Part shown: in pieces, positions 1 through 13,223 of the stretch
Layout of the letters: each line of letters starts with the position of its first letter
How positions within the stretch are numbered: position 1 is the first letter of the stretch
Source: Cryptomeria japonica
Lineage: Eukaryota > Streptophyta > Pinopsida > Cupressales > Cupressaceae
Direction: 5' to 3'
DNA: 64,000 bases
Assembly: GCF_030272615.1 (NCBI RefSeq)
Contig: NC_081409.1
Location: 18,912,260 to 18,976,259 of the forward strand
Notes under the pieces: generated by a model
Seen by the model: only the letters and a program-made list of their open reading frames with translations
Databases searched by the model: none
What the model was told of the DNA's origin: nothing
Translations under genes and position numbers: made by a program

Positions 1-1440
1 CCACCATACACTACCAATCAACGCCAAACCAGTTTCAAAGGTTAGATTCCATCCCTACAGAAATTAATTCAAGATTTTATATCATAACATTCACCAGAAC
101 ATGAGAGAAAAAATTCATTGCCATGGAATACCCTAGTTCAGGGTTTCATCCTTAAAAAATAGTTTGTTTTTTTTATATTAAGTATCATAGAATCACAAAG
201 CTCATTTTTTTGCTCATTTGAGCATCCACGTTTCAAACTTATTACAAATGCCAACTCCTTTCGAGAAAACTTATTACAAATACTAGCTCCTTTCGAGCAC
301 CAAACTAGAAACAACAATTGGAAGACCAAGGGTCACAACTTAGAAATCCACTTTAAACAATGTGACATATACAACCTTAAAAAACAGTTTTCACAAAAAC
401 AATCACAAATTATTCAATTCTTAACAAAATTAAGTCAAACAAAAAGAACTGGAAAGAGGATTGAAATAAATTTCCAACACATATAGTCTTTCTTAATTAT
501 TATTATTCATGTGGCCATACCAAACGCTGCAACAAGACTATTGCTGTTGTCACCAGTCTGTTTTTCACCATGAACTGTAACAAACAGTCATTAATAACTT
601 CTGAAATAATGATCATGAAGCCAATCACTTTGGTCAGAATTTATATTTCTTATCTAAAGAATGTTTCTAAAAATTATAACTAGATCGAATGGTTAAATCA
701 AAAGTTATGAGGATTTTTCCAAAACAGGTAACCCTTGGCAGGGTTTTGACAATTTTTGAAAAAACAAACATATCTTGCCAAATACTCCACAAAAATGCAT
801 AAGAAAGGATTCATTCAAATATATTTCATTAATCTATCATTAAAATATATATACATATAAAAATTACACCAAATGTGATCCTCCATGGATCTATGATAGT
901 CACAGATTCCTTGAAACCTTATGACAGTTTGAGGGTTTGATGGATAATCTTTGTCAAATCCCCTCCAAATTGCTCCACCCCCTTTATCTCGACCAAAAAT
1001 GGTTTTATAAACCATTTCCAAGTCCTCCTAACTACTTTAACCACCTCATGACCAGTGGATTGCATTCTTACACTTTTGTTGCACTTTCTGGCAATGTTGC
1101 AACTTCGCATTTTTTATAATTTTTGATAAATTACTACTACACTTCACCCTGGCCTTCATGGACACCCCTAACTTTTTATAATGGATTAAATTTTATAAAT
1201 TATAACATTTCAAACCTTTTTGGATTTTCTTCACACTTTGACCATAGTTGACCCTATCAGGACCTATTAGGTCTCTTGATACAAAATGGCTCATGAAGGC
1301 TTACAACATGAATTATTTTGATACAAATGGTCTCTTGTGACCTTATAATCATTAATGGAACATTAAAAATAAAGAAAAATGTGGTTTGTATTCATGATAC
1401 ATCTCCATGGATAGGTGCCCCTACACCAGACAGATTGCGG
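1..1440. other. AT-rich sequence without recognisable gene
   Basis: I see no credible coding region here. Short open frames on both strands around 815-1119 have no motif and break quickly. The stretch is probably decayed repeat flanking the gypsy relic that begins near 1443. Confidence 0.5.
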
Positions 1441-1442
1441 AT

Positions 1443-1917
1443 TGGAGGCAGGTTGCACGGGTGTTCAATAGATTGTTGAGGAAGAGGCAATTGAAAGCAG
1501 TAGTTAGATCAACAAGTTGAGGCAATTTATTGGAGTGGAAGAGGCGATGCCGCTTAGAAGGGAAAACCCCCGGAGGGTAGAGTAGATGATGACGAACTTC
1601 AAGAATGAAGTGAGGAATGAAATCTAGAATGCATTGGCTAGTTTGCGGAGGAACCCTGAATCTGAGGATGAGTATGAAGAATCTGGTGAAGAGCTTGAAG
1701 AGAATGAAGGACTAGAAGATAAAAGAGAGGAAATATTCCTGAGAGAAGTGGCACAAGTGAGTAAAGTTCATAAAGTTGAATTTTCAAATTATTCTGGAAC
1801 ACTGGACCCAAAGGATCTGATTGACTGGATTAGAGAGTTGGAGGATTACTTTTAGTTTGAGGATGTCAAGGACCTACAGAGAGTGTGTTGGCACAAACTA
1901 AGTTGAAAGGACATGCT
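1443..1917 (+). pseudogene. Ty3/gypsy gag relic, 5' part
   Basis: Broken reading frame of a gypsy-type gag. An acidic Glu-rich stretch (about 1660-1740) is followed by a core with residues VEFSNYSGTLDPKDLIDWI and an aromatic ELEDYF, the pattern of the retrotransposon gag (capsid) domain. A stop at about 1853 and a lost base near 1890 break the frame. The domain continues after the inserted LTR at 3351. The same family architecture is seen in the better preserved minus-strand chromovirus at 46.5-51.2 kb. The element cannot be active. Confidence 0.6.
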
Positions 1918-1937
1918 ATGAAGATTAACATGATGAT

Positions 1938-3350
1938 TGTTGGCATTCGCATGAAGATTGCATTAATGATATGTTATGTTTTCATTGATGTCAATTAACC
2001 TATAATGATATTGTTGTTATTGCTGATATTGTTGATATTGTTTTGTAGCCGATAGGAAGAGCTAAGTGAAGGAAACTGTAAAATGGTATGAAAGTTTGTG
2101 AATTGAACCGGTAATCGGTAAAAGGTTAAGTAAAAGGTAAAACCCTATCTAACCGGTAAACCCTACCTATTGTTTTTGTTAAAACCCTAATCGATTAAGT
2201 TTGGCGAATTGGTTATGTTGGTTTATGATATGATGATGAGCGGTAGTGATGATGACACATATGATTATTGCATGAAGACAATTTCAAGTGTTTTTGGCAT
2301 GTTGTTGTAACAATTTTTTGTCTAGGGAATGAGAAAAGTGTATTGCATATAATGCAAAGCACGTGATGAGTTATTGAGATCGATGAAGAGGTGATTAAGG
2401 AGTGGTCGAGGATTTCTTGATTAATGTGCAAAGATTGCTATGTAATCCAACGGTCATACTTGAACTGACTTGTTTACAGACTCTATGAGAATTAGATTTA
2501 TGCTATGTTATCAACCTAATTAATTTTTTTATAAGGACGATGAAGTTGTTTAGTTGAGTGAGTTGGCAGAGATCAGTTGAGTGTGTGGTTGCCAAACTGA
2601 ATGATGTGTCTGCAGTTTGAGTAAATGTATATAGGAGCATAAAAGGATTTGATCAAGCAAGTGTAGTTCTATTCAGATAGATCAAGCAAACTCCTGTTGT
2701 TTTCTAACAATTACAGTAGAATTGAAATTCCTTTATTGGGTAAGCTCTAACAAGCTTGGTGACTTTTCAAATCCTCTAACAAGGTGATCCATTAGCTTAG
2801 ATTTTCAAATATTCTACCAAGGTTACTCCTTACAGGGTATTGATTCTAACAAGGCATTTGTAGTCAATCCCTTAACCGGGTGGTTCTTAACATGATCAAT
2901 TCTTAACAGGACTTTTGGAAAGGTTTAATAGGATTGGCTCCTAATAGGGAAAACTTCAGAAGAGTTCAGATAGTTATCTTGTGAGTCTCATCTCACTGTG
3001 GTTTTTCCCATTTGGGTTTCCACATCAAAAATATTTGTGTCAAGTGGTGAATGTTTTGTGGTTACGATCTTATGATTTATTTGATTAACTACTTAACTAT
3101 TTTTTATAAGTCATGATAACCGGAAGCATTGTAGAAATTAAGTTTGTTGACATATGATTAAGCATTTGGATGTTTATAAGTTTAATGTTGTTTACTGTTA
3201 ATTTGTTGTAACGGTCAGCCAGTTTATCCTATGAGTTTTTATCTTGACAGTGCTATTTCATTAATAAGTTTACTTTGAAAGATTAATTTTGAGTTTGGGA
3301 AGTTTCTTATCAGTAATCAACTGGATACTTATCCTTTCATCATACCATCA
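1938..3350 (+). repeat. Solo LTR-like insertion, copia type, about 1.4 kb
   Basis: The block begins TGTTGGCATTCG and ends CATACCATCA, and separates two halves of one gag domain. It is homologous, reverse complemented, to the solo LTR at 13526-14919: they share the segment around 2740-3060, with the paired phrases 'taacaagg' and 'cccatttgggtttccacat', and the terminal TTTCATCATA..ATCA. A TATATAGG box lies near 2628. The flanks are unusual: there is no 5 bp target duplication. Instead about 48 bp of gag sequence is present on both sides (1869-1916 and 3352-3400). Confidence 0.65.
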
Positions 3351-4960
3351 CAAGGACCTGCAAAGAGTCTGGTTGGCACAAACTAAATTGAAAGGACATG
3401 CTACCTTGTGGTGGGAAGAATTGTAGAAAGAAAAAGTAGAGAATGGTGAATTGAAGATCACTTGGTGGAGACAAATGGTTGCAAGATTGAATGCCAAGTT
3501 CATACTAGGAGACTATGAGTTGGAATTGTTCAAGGAGTTGCAAAACCCGAAATAGAGAAACGTGACTATAAAAGAATATACTAAGGAATTCTACAAGGTG
3601 GAGATTAGATCTAGACATAGAGAGATGGACAAGAAAATGTGGCAAGGTATATAAATGGACATGCATTTAACATTTAGGATGAGATGAGCATGTTGATGAT
3701 TTCCACAGTTGAAGAAGCTTACTAGTATGCTTTGAAGACCGAGGAGAAGGTGAGAAGAAGACATAACCCTAGAGGAAAGGATAAATTCAAATGACAGATG
3801 GGTGACATTATAAAGAAACTGGTTGAGGAAGATGAATCAAAACCTAAGTGGAGTAAAAAACCGAAACAAAAAACACAGAGGAAGGGTAGTGGTAGTATCG
3901 ATAGAGAATTCCTCGACAAATGTTTCAAGTGTGGAGAATCCAGACAAATTCTATGAATGTAAGCAGAGAATAAAAAGAAGTTGTGTAGGAAATGAGGACC
4001 CAGAAGGTGAAGGTATTGGATCTGATTGTGCACCGGAGCAAGGAGAATACCTTATGTTCAGAAGAAAGGATACCAGATCTACTCAGAGGAAGAGTCTTTT
4101 CTAGATTGTCTGCAAATCAAGTGGTAAGTATTTTAAGGTTATTGTGGATAGTGGAAGTACTGATAATTTGGTATTTGAGGATATGGTTGTGAATCTTGGA
4201 TTAAAGAGGCTTGAGAATCCTTGTCCTTATGAGGTGAGTTGGTTACACGACGATCAAAAGATAGAAGTCAAGGAATAGTGTTTGCTAAATTTTAATATTG
4301 GGTCTTTCAAGGATGAGGTTTTGTGTGATGTTGTATCTATGAGTGCTTGTCATGTCTTGTTAGGAAGACCTTGGCAGTTTGATAGAGGAGTTATTTATGA
4401 CTATAGAAGAAACCTAGTCACTATTGAGAAGGATGGGCATAAGTTCACATTGATTTCCTTGAAGGAGAAAGAGTAGGAGGTGAAGAATCTGAACCTTGAG
4501 AAGAGTTGTAGTACTAAGAAACTAGTTGTAGAGGTTATACCAGAAGGTTCATAGAAATATCTGATAAAGTCGGTTGTAGAGGTTATACTAGAGGGTGCCA
4601 TGAGTTTGTAGAAGGATTTGATAGATAAACTTGATGGATAGATGGAATCGGATGACAGAGAGCTTATGGTGACAAACCGAATGAATTCTTATGGTAGAAA
4701 CAAATTAGAATTGTAGAAGAAAGAGAGCAATAAACAGAAACAATGTGCAGATCTGAAGAAAAGGAAAAGAAAGAAAGAGAGTTAGGGGTTAGAGAAGTCG
4801 ATTGAGATACCTGAGGCACTAAAGAAGAAGATGGAAGATAAGGAAGATGTTTGGATCAGAAATGAGCATGGGTTCTTTATCCCGAATCCTTTTAAATGTT
4901 CACGAGTTGCCTCTCATGGAATATTTCTTCCTACCTGAATGTCTGATGCAGGAGCATCCC
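3351..4960 (+). pseudogene. Ty3/gypsy gag-protease relic, 3' part
   Basis: After the LTR, gag resumes with the typical LKGHATLWWEE segment (about 3385-3420), followed by the conserved WWRQMVARLNAKF and ELQNP regions. Many stops interrupt it. A retroviral-type aspartic protease follows: VDSGSTDN with the catalytic DSG near 4146, then LLGRPWQFDRGVIYDY near 4360-4400. This is the same protease signature as the chromovirus protease at 49.2-50.1 kb. A Lys/Glu-rich tail with stops runs to about 4935. I found no reverse transcriptase or integrase, so the element lost most of pol. Confidence 0.65.
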
Positions 4961-4999
4961 TGTCTTTGAGCAATCTTGCATCAACTAAAAATATTTCCT

Positions 5000-5760
5000 T
5001 TTAATTTAGTTCATTGTGCATTTTTTTGTGTTTTTACCGGTTGGTACTGGTAGTTGCTTTCATTTCATTACAAATCTTATTTTCAATTTCCAGGCTGGTT
5101 CATGTGCTTAGTTGTAGATTTTTCAGTCCATTGGGATTCTTTTCTGGTCAATTATCGCTTCCGAATGTTTCGGGACAATTCTTGTGCTTACTGGTTGGCT
5201 TTCCTTCATTATCGAAGAAATTCTTGGCGTGTGCATCTATTTCAGGTCTTGTCCGATGTTCTTTGGAATGTGGTCGACCTTCCTGTTTAACCACACTTCT
5301 TGGTTTCTATTTTCATAAAGAATTTCTTTCATTCTTGGGGCCGACCTAGTTACATGTTTCATTTTCCTACATTGGAAAATGTAATCTTTTGAGGCCGACT
5401 CGGATATGTTTTGAAGGGTATATATAGGGTATTATGTGATCATTTTTATCATCAGAGGAAGTAGAATTGAGAATAAGGATGGAGATTCACAATTAGTGAT
5501 CCGGTTGATTCTTAGAGTCCCAGTTGGATTGTATCTAGCTTGAGGTCTGCATGTAACTAGTTAACTACCAGATGTTCTATGATGATTATATGATGATAGC
5601 TAGTTGGTTGCTGGAAGTTTTAAGGAAATAATATTATCTGTTAATGTTATCTTTCTATATTTTCTTGTTGTTTTCATTGTAAAACTCTTGCTGCATAAGC
5701 CAGTCATCTCTCTTTGAGAGTTTCATTAGTTATAGTTGCACCAGCAATTGATGCCATATT
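5000..5760 (+). repeat. Possible LTR remnant of the gypsy relic
   Basis: Non-coding block downstream of the gypsy relic with an LTR-like layout: a TATATATAGG box near 5419-5428, an AG/GT-rich leader after it, and loss of similarity near 5755. No second copy is in the window, so the assignment rests on position and layout only. Confidence 0.3.
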
Positions 5761-6819
5761 AATTTGCAATTGCTAAAAATGCTTCACAATTGCCAGAAGG
5801 GGTCAAAATTGAATTTTTGTTTGTCGTTTCTCAGTTACTTGACTTTGTGTTCTTAACCCATCAATTTTTCTCAATTCTAGAAAATTTCATATTTTTGCAT
5901 AAAATGTTTCTAATCCAATGGTAGGAAGGGTAATTTTGAAGATTCCAGGTACCAGGATGAGGAAAAAGCATATCAAAGAAAGAGAAAACTTCTATCTTCT
6001 ATCCTTTCCTTCTGCCTAAATTTTTTAAAAAATAATTAAAAAATTAGCATAAATGATGCACAATTGCTCTGTCAGAAATTCACAATTGTGTTGACAAAAA
6101 TTTGCAATTGATCAGTTATTAGTTCGAAATTGATTAGATAGTAATTCACATTTGTGAGAATAGAGTAAAATGATTCTATTTCAATTGATTTGTTTTCTCT
6201 ATGAGTAATTGTCTCTATTTTTTAAAACAAAGAGGTGAAATTTGTAACCAACTTTGAAGAGTCATAACTTTTCACTCCGCACTCGAAATTGCAAACTGCT
6301 TACACCATTAGAAAGATCTCCAATCTAGCTCTAGTTTCAGTCCTTTTTGGACTTGCCAATGACAATGTCCTTAAAGGACCGTTCAAATTTTTGAGGGCTA
6401 AAAATGCTCCAAAGACCTTCGAAAATGCAGTTTACAAATATATAGGAAATACCAAAAATTATATTTTTGATATTTTTGAAATTTGTAACCGGAAAAGAAA
6501 AAGAAAATTACACTGGAGAGCCCACCATGTGCCTACTAATCTTTTCTGGTCTTCTTGCAAGGGTAGCTTAGAAACTTTCATTCTGGTACATTTAAAATAA
6601 ACCACAAACAATTTGTTTTCTTTTTCACAATTGCTATCAGGTATAAAATGAACACCATGTTTTTCATGGAGCAACATCTCCATTTAGACTAGACAATTTT
6701 GCAATTGGGGTTAAAAAGAACAGTGTTTTGCATCTTTGTGAGGCAATAGGTACATTCTCTCCCCTCTTTTGGGTGATCAAAAAGCCAGACCCACCTCTTT
6801 TATGCTTTGTTTCAATTTT
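5761..6819. other. Non-coding AT-rich stretch rich in CAATTG
   Basis: No gene recognised. The hexamer CAATTG, usually within CACAATTG or TTGCAATTG, recurs about nine times between 5748 and 6705. Open frames at 6289-6600 lack motifs. Confidence 0.4.
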
Positions 6820-7220
6820 TGCATTATGATAAAAGCCATTAGAAGGTCCACCTCCCAAGTAGCCCATAAGGCCAAGTGAGAGGGAACGACCTAAAGTGGT
6901 AACAGCTAATGCCAACTATTCCAAACCACTATAAAATAAATATGTTTGCAATGAAAATTGTAAGAAATGGGTGCTAGAATGGCATAGCGAGGATTAAATT
7001 CACCGGATCTATGCCCACTCAAACGAAAGCCTGATTAAAAACCTAAGGATCTAGAGGCCAAACCAAGTCAGTAATCAAACACTTGAATTATCACTGTGCA
7101 AGGGTGGGGAATAATCCAGCCCCAAGACACTCACCATTTATCTCCCAGGATAACGAGCCAATTGAGGAGCGATCTTCTTTGGTCTAATTTATGGGAAAAG
7201 GCAAAAAAACGAGCGCACCC
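6820..7220 (+). repeat. Relic of a gypsy-type untranslated leader
   Basis: The phrase 'gagagggaacgacctaaagtggtaac...ccaaaccactataaa' resembles the leader of the Tat-like element at about 38130-38200 ('gagagaatgacccaagtggtagtg...gaaaccactataaa'). This suggests a fragment of the same kind of leader. No gag follows it here. Confidence 0.4.
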
Positions 7221-8860
7221 TAGGGTGTGACAGGGTTGTTTGAGCTGACAGAGTATCAAGATGTGCGTTGTGATAATACATGTGATATTTGACCTTAGAA
7301 GAGTCTTCTTGATGTGCTATCAAATTGCCAAAATACTATCAAAAACAAAATGGGATCTGAAAAAGATCTCAACATTCATGGGGATTTGAAAAAGTCATTT
7401 TAAAGAAGTGCTCTCTTTGTTTAGTTTATATTGTTTTCTTTGCTTGCTACTATGTCTTTGAAATATAAAACATTAACAAGATCAAACCCCTCAAAAAATT
7501 TAATTCTTAATATCAACAAGATTAAAACCCCACAACAAACAAGCTTGTCAAGATCAACAAATCAGTCAAACATTGCAACATTCTAGAAATGGAGAAGTAA
7601 ATCGGTGTCCTACAATAGTTTAAAGGTTCATGTTTTAATGTCAATGTGAAATGCTATAAATGTCAAGAGTTTAGAAATATTAAGAAGAATTGTAAGCACA
7701 GGAAAATCAAGCAGAAAAAGACAACTCCTAATCATAAATCGGTAGTTAAATCGGAACAAGAAGCTGCAGCAGACAAAAAGAAAGAAGACAAACCGATTTG
7801 GGTTGAGAAAGACAAAAACAAAGCAAAATCGAGTTTGATTGTGCAGACTGCCCTACATGAAGGAAGAAGAAACTTGTGGGTTGTAGCTAGTCGTTGTTCC
7901 AACCATATGAACAGTGATAAAAAGAAATTTATCGAGCTTGAAGATTGGAGTGGAGGCTCAGTAAGATTTGGAGATAACTCCTCCATCAAGATAAAAGGCA
8001 AAGGTACTGTGAATATAGATGGAAAATTGAAGACACATGATGCGTATTATGTAGAAGGTCTAAAACACAATTTTCTAGGTGTGAGTTAGAAGTGTGATAA
8101 AGGATATAAATTCACTTTTGACTCTACCAGTTGCTAGATAAGAAAAGAAAGTACCGGTCAGATTGTAGCAGAAGGTAAAAGAACATATGGAAATGTGTAT
8201 AATCTAAAGGAATTTTATGAGTCCAAATGCATGATGGGATAGGTGGATGAGAGTTGGCTATGGAACAGAAGATTAGGACACATAAACTTTGACAATTTGA
8301 TCAAAGTAAGAAAGAAAAGTTGTGAGAGACACATACCAGAGATCATCAAACCGATAAGCACATTTTGTGATGAATGTGTAAAAGGGAAGCAAACTAAGGT
8401 GACCTTCAAGACTAAATAACATAATACTTAAAGGCCACTTGAACTTGTGCACACTGATTTATGTCGACCATTTATAACAAGAGGACTAGCAGGTGAGAGA
8501 TATTTCATGCTCTTCATTGATGAATTTTCAAGAATGGCATGGGTCACTTTCCTATAGGACAAATCTCAAGCCTTTGAAAGATTCAAGATCTTTAGGAAGA
8601 TGGTTGAGAGGGAAAGTGGATGCAACATGAAATGCCTAAGATCTGATTAGGGTGGAGAGTTCATATCAAATGAGTTAGAAGACTACTGGGAGAGACATGG
8701 AATAACAAGGTAGTATTTAGCTCCAAGGACACCACAACAAAATGGTGTGGTAGAAAGGAAGAACAAGACAATTAAGGAGATGGCTAGAACCATGTTGAAT
8801 GAGGCAAACCTACAAGATATGTATTGGAGGGAAGTTGTTCATACTGCAGTGTATACTTTG

Positions 8861-9654
8861 TGTAGACACCTAAAATTGTCGTGTCTAATTAAATAAAGAT
8901 TTTTATTTATTTAATAATTTAAGCCTAATTCTTCTATTAATTAAATAAATCTTTATTTATTTAATTAATTCATTTATCCTCTTCTATCCTTATTTATCAT
9001 TTAAATAAATAAATTTATTTATTTAAATTATCCTTTTCCTAAATTAAATAAATACTTTTATTTATTTAATTGATCCCACTTCTTCTATTAATTAAATGAA
9101 TCTTTATTTATTTAATTAATTTATTAGCCTTTTCCACCCATGACACATGTCATTCATCTCTTAATTCCTACACTACCTACCCTCTCATTATTTTCTTATT
9201 TCTTTTACCTACCCTCTAATCATAGCCGACCATTTATCTTTTACACCTCTCAATCTTACCCCTCCATTTCTTATAGTGTCTTCTATATAAGGAGATGCTT
9301 CTTTCATTATCAACCCTAATCATTCTAATCAGCTATTCAACCCTAATTGATGCTTTGGAACTTTCATGTGAGATCAAGCCTACTTGCAACCATATTTCCA
9401 TTCTTTGTTGAGTGCTTGTGCACACATAAAATCTGAGAGCAAATATGTCAAGAAAGATCAATGGAGATAGGAAGAATGGAGATCCAAACCCTATTGGACA
9501 TGTGATGGTATAATCTTTGTGATTTCATTTGATTTGCATTGTCTTAGGTAATCTGCATATGTTATGGTGGATCTTTGTTGTTGTTAGGCTAGGGTTTTGT
9601 GGTCGAATTCATTTAGCCTTTCAATATTATTATTATCCATTTTCACCATAAACA
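8861..9654 (+). repeat. Solo LTR of the Tat-like family (794 bp)
   Basis: Starts TGTAGACACC and ends CACCATAAACA, flanked by the perfect 5 bp duplication CTTTG (8856-8860 and 9655-9659). Removing it restores the copia integrase frame ...VYTLNWVQ. It matches the LTRs at 36010-36815 and 55016-55840 in full, including the AT-rich inverted repeat modules at its start and a CTATATAAGG box near 9283. Internal sequence is absent, so it formed by LTR-LTR recombination. Confidence 0.92.
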
Positions 9655-10338
9655 CTTTGAACTGGGTTCAGTTGAGAATAACCAGCAATGTGACACCTTA
9701 TGAACTGTGGTATGAACATAAACCATCAGTCGAGTACTTTAAGTTGTTTGGGAGTAAATGCTTCATCAAAAGAGATCAGGATGGTTTGGGCAACTTTGAT
9801 TCTAGGGGTGATGAAGGTATTTTCCTTGGATACTCAACTCACAGTAAGGCCTATAAATGTTACAACAAAAGACTAAGAAGAGTCATTGAGAGTGTGAATG
9901 TGAGAGTAGATGAGGACATGCTTAAAGGAAGAAATAATCAAGTCATTTGGTATGATGATTCCAGTGATGAAGGTGAAGAAGTTCAGTCAGATAGTTAACC
10001 ACATGAAGCATCCAATAAGGTTCCCAACTAGTATGTGCAGAAAAATCACCCTGAAGATAAAATTATTTGCAATAAGAAAGATGGTGTGTAGACAAGAAAA
10101 AAACTTTCCTAGAATAATGAACATGTAAAATTCTGCCTTATGACTGAAATGGAACCCAAAAAATTCAATGAGGCCAACAAGAGTGAGAAATGGATGATTG
10201 CAATGGAAGAAGAATTGCAGTAAATTGAAAAGAACAAAACTTGGGAATTAGTTCCTAGACCAGTTGATAAGAATGTCATTGGCACAATGTGGGTACACCG
10301 AAATAAGATGAATGAATAAGAAAAGATAGTGAGGCACA

Positions 10339-11594
10339 TGTTGGCAATATGGAAGAATTGATTATGTGTTGCATTGATGTTTTGTCATTGATGTCAACAC
10401 TAGCTATTATGGCAGGTTACCAACAGACAGGTTTTGGTTACCGACAAAAGATCTAGGGTTACCGTCAATAGAGACTATATGTTGGACACTTACGACATAT
10501 TTGGATCAATGGAATGTGTTTTATTATGTGTTACATGCTTCTAGAGCGTGTTTTGGTCAGATGGTATTGACTTGGTAATCAGATGCTACCATACACTCTA
10601 GTAAACCCTTACCAACATAGGTTTAAGGTTTTACTGGTAGAGCTTTTTGTTGAGAATCCTTGACAAGATGCATAAGTGGTGTTGGTGTGATTTCTAGGAT
10701 GCAGAAGATGTTCTTTGATCGTGATTCAACTAGGTGGAGACATCACTTTGGCGTGGTGGACCCAGAATAGGTCTGGTGCCTATCTAGGTTATGGATTGGT
10801 ATCATGTTAACATGTTCTCTGCACATTACCGGGATAATTGATGGATCAGTTAATGCTATTTTGGTCTAAAGACGACATGACATATCATTGTAATATGGAT
10901 ATATGTAATGAGCTTATTGTAATATCTTTAGGTGGCTGATCTAATTGGTTCAGGCCTTAGGGTTGGTATAAATCAATGTAAGATCTCATTGTAGAAGATA
11001 TATATATGTGGACATGGGAAAGGAAATGTAATGTGTGAATATTGTAATATCATTCAGGCAAAGGATTAGGTCAATCATTGAAGATCAAATTGGGTTTATG
11101 TAAGAGGTCAAAGGCCTCCGACATTGAGCTTAACCGGGACTGTAATCAGGCATGGTAGATGCTATCTCTGGCAGTTCATTCTACTGGATTATTGTCCAAA
11201 TATCTTGAGGTGGTTTTAACCTCTCTGTAGTCAGTGAGAATATTTTGTAATGAGCAGTGCGCTCTAGGCAGTGTTCCTTCTTGCATGTGTAGGGCCCTCA
11301 TTGTATCATGTACTTTCTGAAGAAGTATCATTTGACTGTGGGTAGGCTTCCCACTGTGGTTTTTTCCCTTTATCGGGTTTTCCACACACAAATCATGGTG
11401 TTATGTGGTATGGTTGCATTGTGTTGATTATCTATTTTATTGTTGACTACTAGTATCTGTTTCTGCTATTCTGGTATTTAATGTTTATGTGCTCCGGTTT
11501 AAGGTTGTATAGTGGATTAATTGTTATAATATGTTAACAACTGATTCAACCCCCCCCCCACACCCCTCTCAGTTATTCACCGGTTATCCTAACA
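10339..11594 (+). repeat. Solo LTR (1256 bp) in the copia relic
   Basis: Begins TGTTGGCAATATGG and ends GGTTATCCTAACA. The flanks are GCACA (10334-10338) and ACACA (11595-11599), a 5 bp target duplication with one mutation. Excision rejoins the reverse transcriptase reading VRHKERLVCKG. Near its end is a poly-C run followed by 'acacccctctcagtt', as in other copia-type LTRs of this window. No internal region is present. Confidence 0.85.
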
Positions 11595-13210
11595 ACACAA
11601 AGAAAGGTTAGTGTGCAAAGGATATTCTCAAGTAGAAGGTATTGATTTTGAAGAAACATTTGCACCTATGGCTAGGCTAGAACCTATTAGGATGTTTCTT
11701 TCTTTCTCTGCCTACAAAGGATATAAAGTTTATCAAGTTGATGTAAAGTCTACTTTCCTAAATAGAAATTTAGAAGAACAAGTCTACATGGAACAACTGG
11801 AAGGATTTCTATTGCATAATGTTGAAACCTTTATGTGTCGGTTAAAAAGGCTCTATACGATTTGAAGTAGGCTCCTAGAGCATGGTACTCAAGGTTGGAT
11901 AAGTACCTAAAGGAGTAAGGGTTCAGAAAAGGAAGTGCATACAACAATTTGTATGTTAAAAAAGATGGAGACCACATGATTATTGTGGTGGTATATGTGG
12001 ATAACATCATTTTTGGAGGCAACAAGGACACCCTATGTAAGGACTTTGTTGATCAAATGAAATCAGAATTTGAGATGTCAATGCTTGGAGAGCTCACATA
12101 TTTTCTTTGTTTGCATATTTCACAACATAAAAAGGGAATATTTATCTCTCAAACCAAGTATGCAAGAGATATGTTGAAGAAATTCAAAATGGAATACAAC
12201 AAACTAATAAGCACCCCCATGGTGACAGGATGCAAGTTGAGCAAGGAAGATGAATCATCGGTATTGGATTAGACATTGTATAGATCCATGATTAGTAGTT
12301 TACTATATCTTACTACCTCTAGAATGGATATAGTACAATCTGTGTGCATGGTGTCAAGATTTCAAGTAGGACCTAAATAGTCACACATGACTGTAGTCAG
12401 AAGGATCTTCAGGTACTTGCAGGGAACACTCAATTATGGAATTTGGTACCCTAAGCAAGGAGAATTCACCTTGCAAGCTTACACTAATATTGATTGGGTA
12501 GGATGCATTGATGACCAGAAGAGCACAAGTGGTGGTGCATTCTTCTTAGGTAACTAGTTGGTTTCATGCCACAACAAGAAGAAAGATTCAATCTCCTTAT
12601 CAACTATTGAAGCTAAATACATTACTACTGCAACATGCTACTCTCAAGTGCTATGGATGAAGAAAACCCTCAAGGATATTCAGTTCAAGATGGCTGATCC
12701 TATTTTTATCCGGTGTGATAATTCAAGTGCTTTTAACATCAAATATATCGGTTATGCACTCAAGGACAAAGCATATTGCCATCAAATATCATTTTCTCAG
12801 GGAGAAGGTTGAAGAATAGGAAGTCTTGATGGAATATGTTCCCACAAGAGAACAGGTGGCAGCCATCTTCACAAAACCATTACTGGTAAGCACTTTTGAG
12901 TACCTGAGACACAAGTTAGGAGTTGTGTCACCTACTTCATGCACTTAATCTTGTATGGAGATCTATGATTCAAGGGGATTTTATCATTATATCTATATCT
13001 CTTGAACCACATGTTGTTCACAGGGGGAATTCAAGGAGTTCTACATTTGTATTGGTGGTAATCACAAAGAGAAGCTTTACCAAAGGGGGAGAATACACTG
13101 TATAACCGATGGAGAATGAATTAGATGAAGCGATGCCTTGACCCTTTGTCATTGTTGTCGAAGGGGGAGAATGAGCCAGTTGAAGGAGCAAAGTGTGTTG
13201 ACATTAATGC

Positions 13211-13223
13211 CAAAGGGGGAGAT
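13211..13223 (+). other. Polypurine tract of the copia relic
   Basis: CAAAGGGGGAGAT directly precedes an LTR starting TGTTGGTATTATG. It is the plus-strand priming tract of the decayed copia element. Confidence 0.8.

Larger units (their letters stand above)
7560..13223 (+). pseudogene. Decayed Ty1/copia polyprotein with two nested solo LTRs
   Basis: Ordered copia domains are visible across several frames. The gag zinc knuckle CYKCQEFRNIKKNC at about 7651 has lost its histidine. The protease site reads WVVASRCSNHM at about 7879-7910, where DSG has become ASR. Next come the GAG-pre-integrase region (7960-8400), integrase core (HTDLC near 8448; the ERKNKT helix near 8755), integrase C-terminal part (9690-9980), reverse transcriptase (10150-10330 and 11600-12270; the active site reads YVDN instead of YVDD near 11993) and RNase H (12290-12930, with CDNSSAFN). 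Two insertions split it at 8861-9654 and 10339-11594; removing them rejoins the domains. Many stops mean it is dead. Its protein resembles the intact copia element at 24-28.8 kb, but the LTRs differ. Confidence 0.85.

Noticed and set aside
3722-4033. 103-codon minus-strand frame
   Set aside because: Shadow of the gypsy gag-protease relic on the plus strand.
5014-5349. 111-codon hydrophobic frame
   Set aside because: Leu/Phe/Ser-rich by composition in a T-rich LTR-like block; no motif or homologue recognised.
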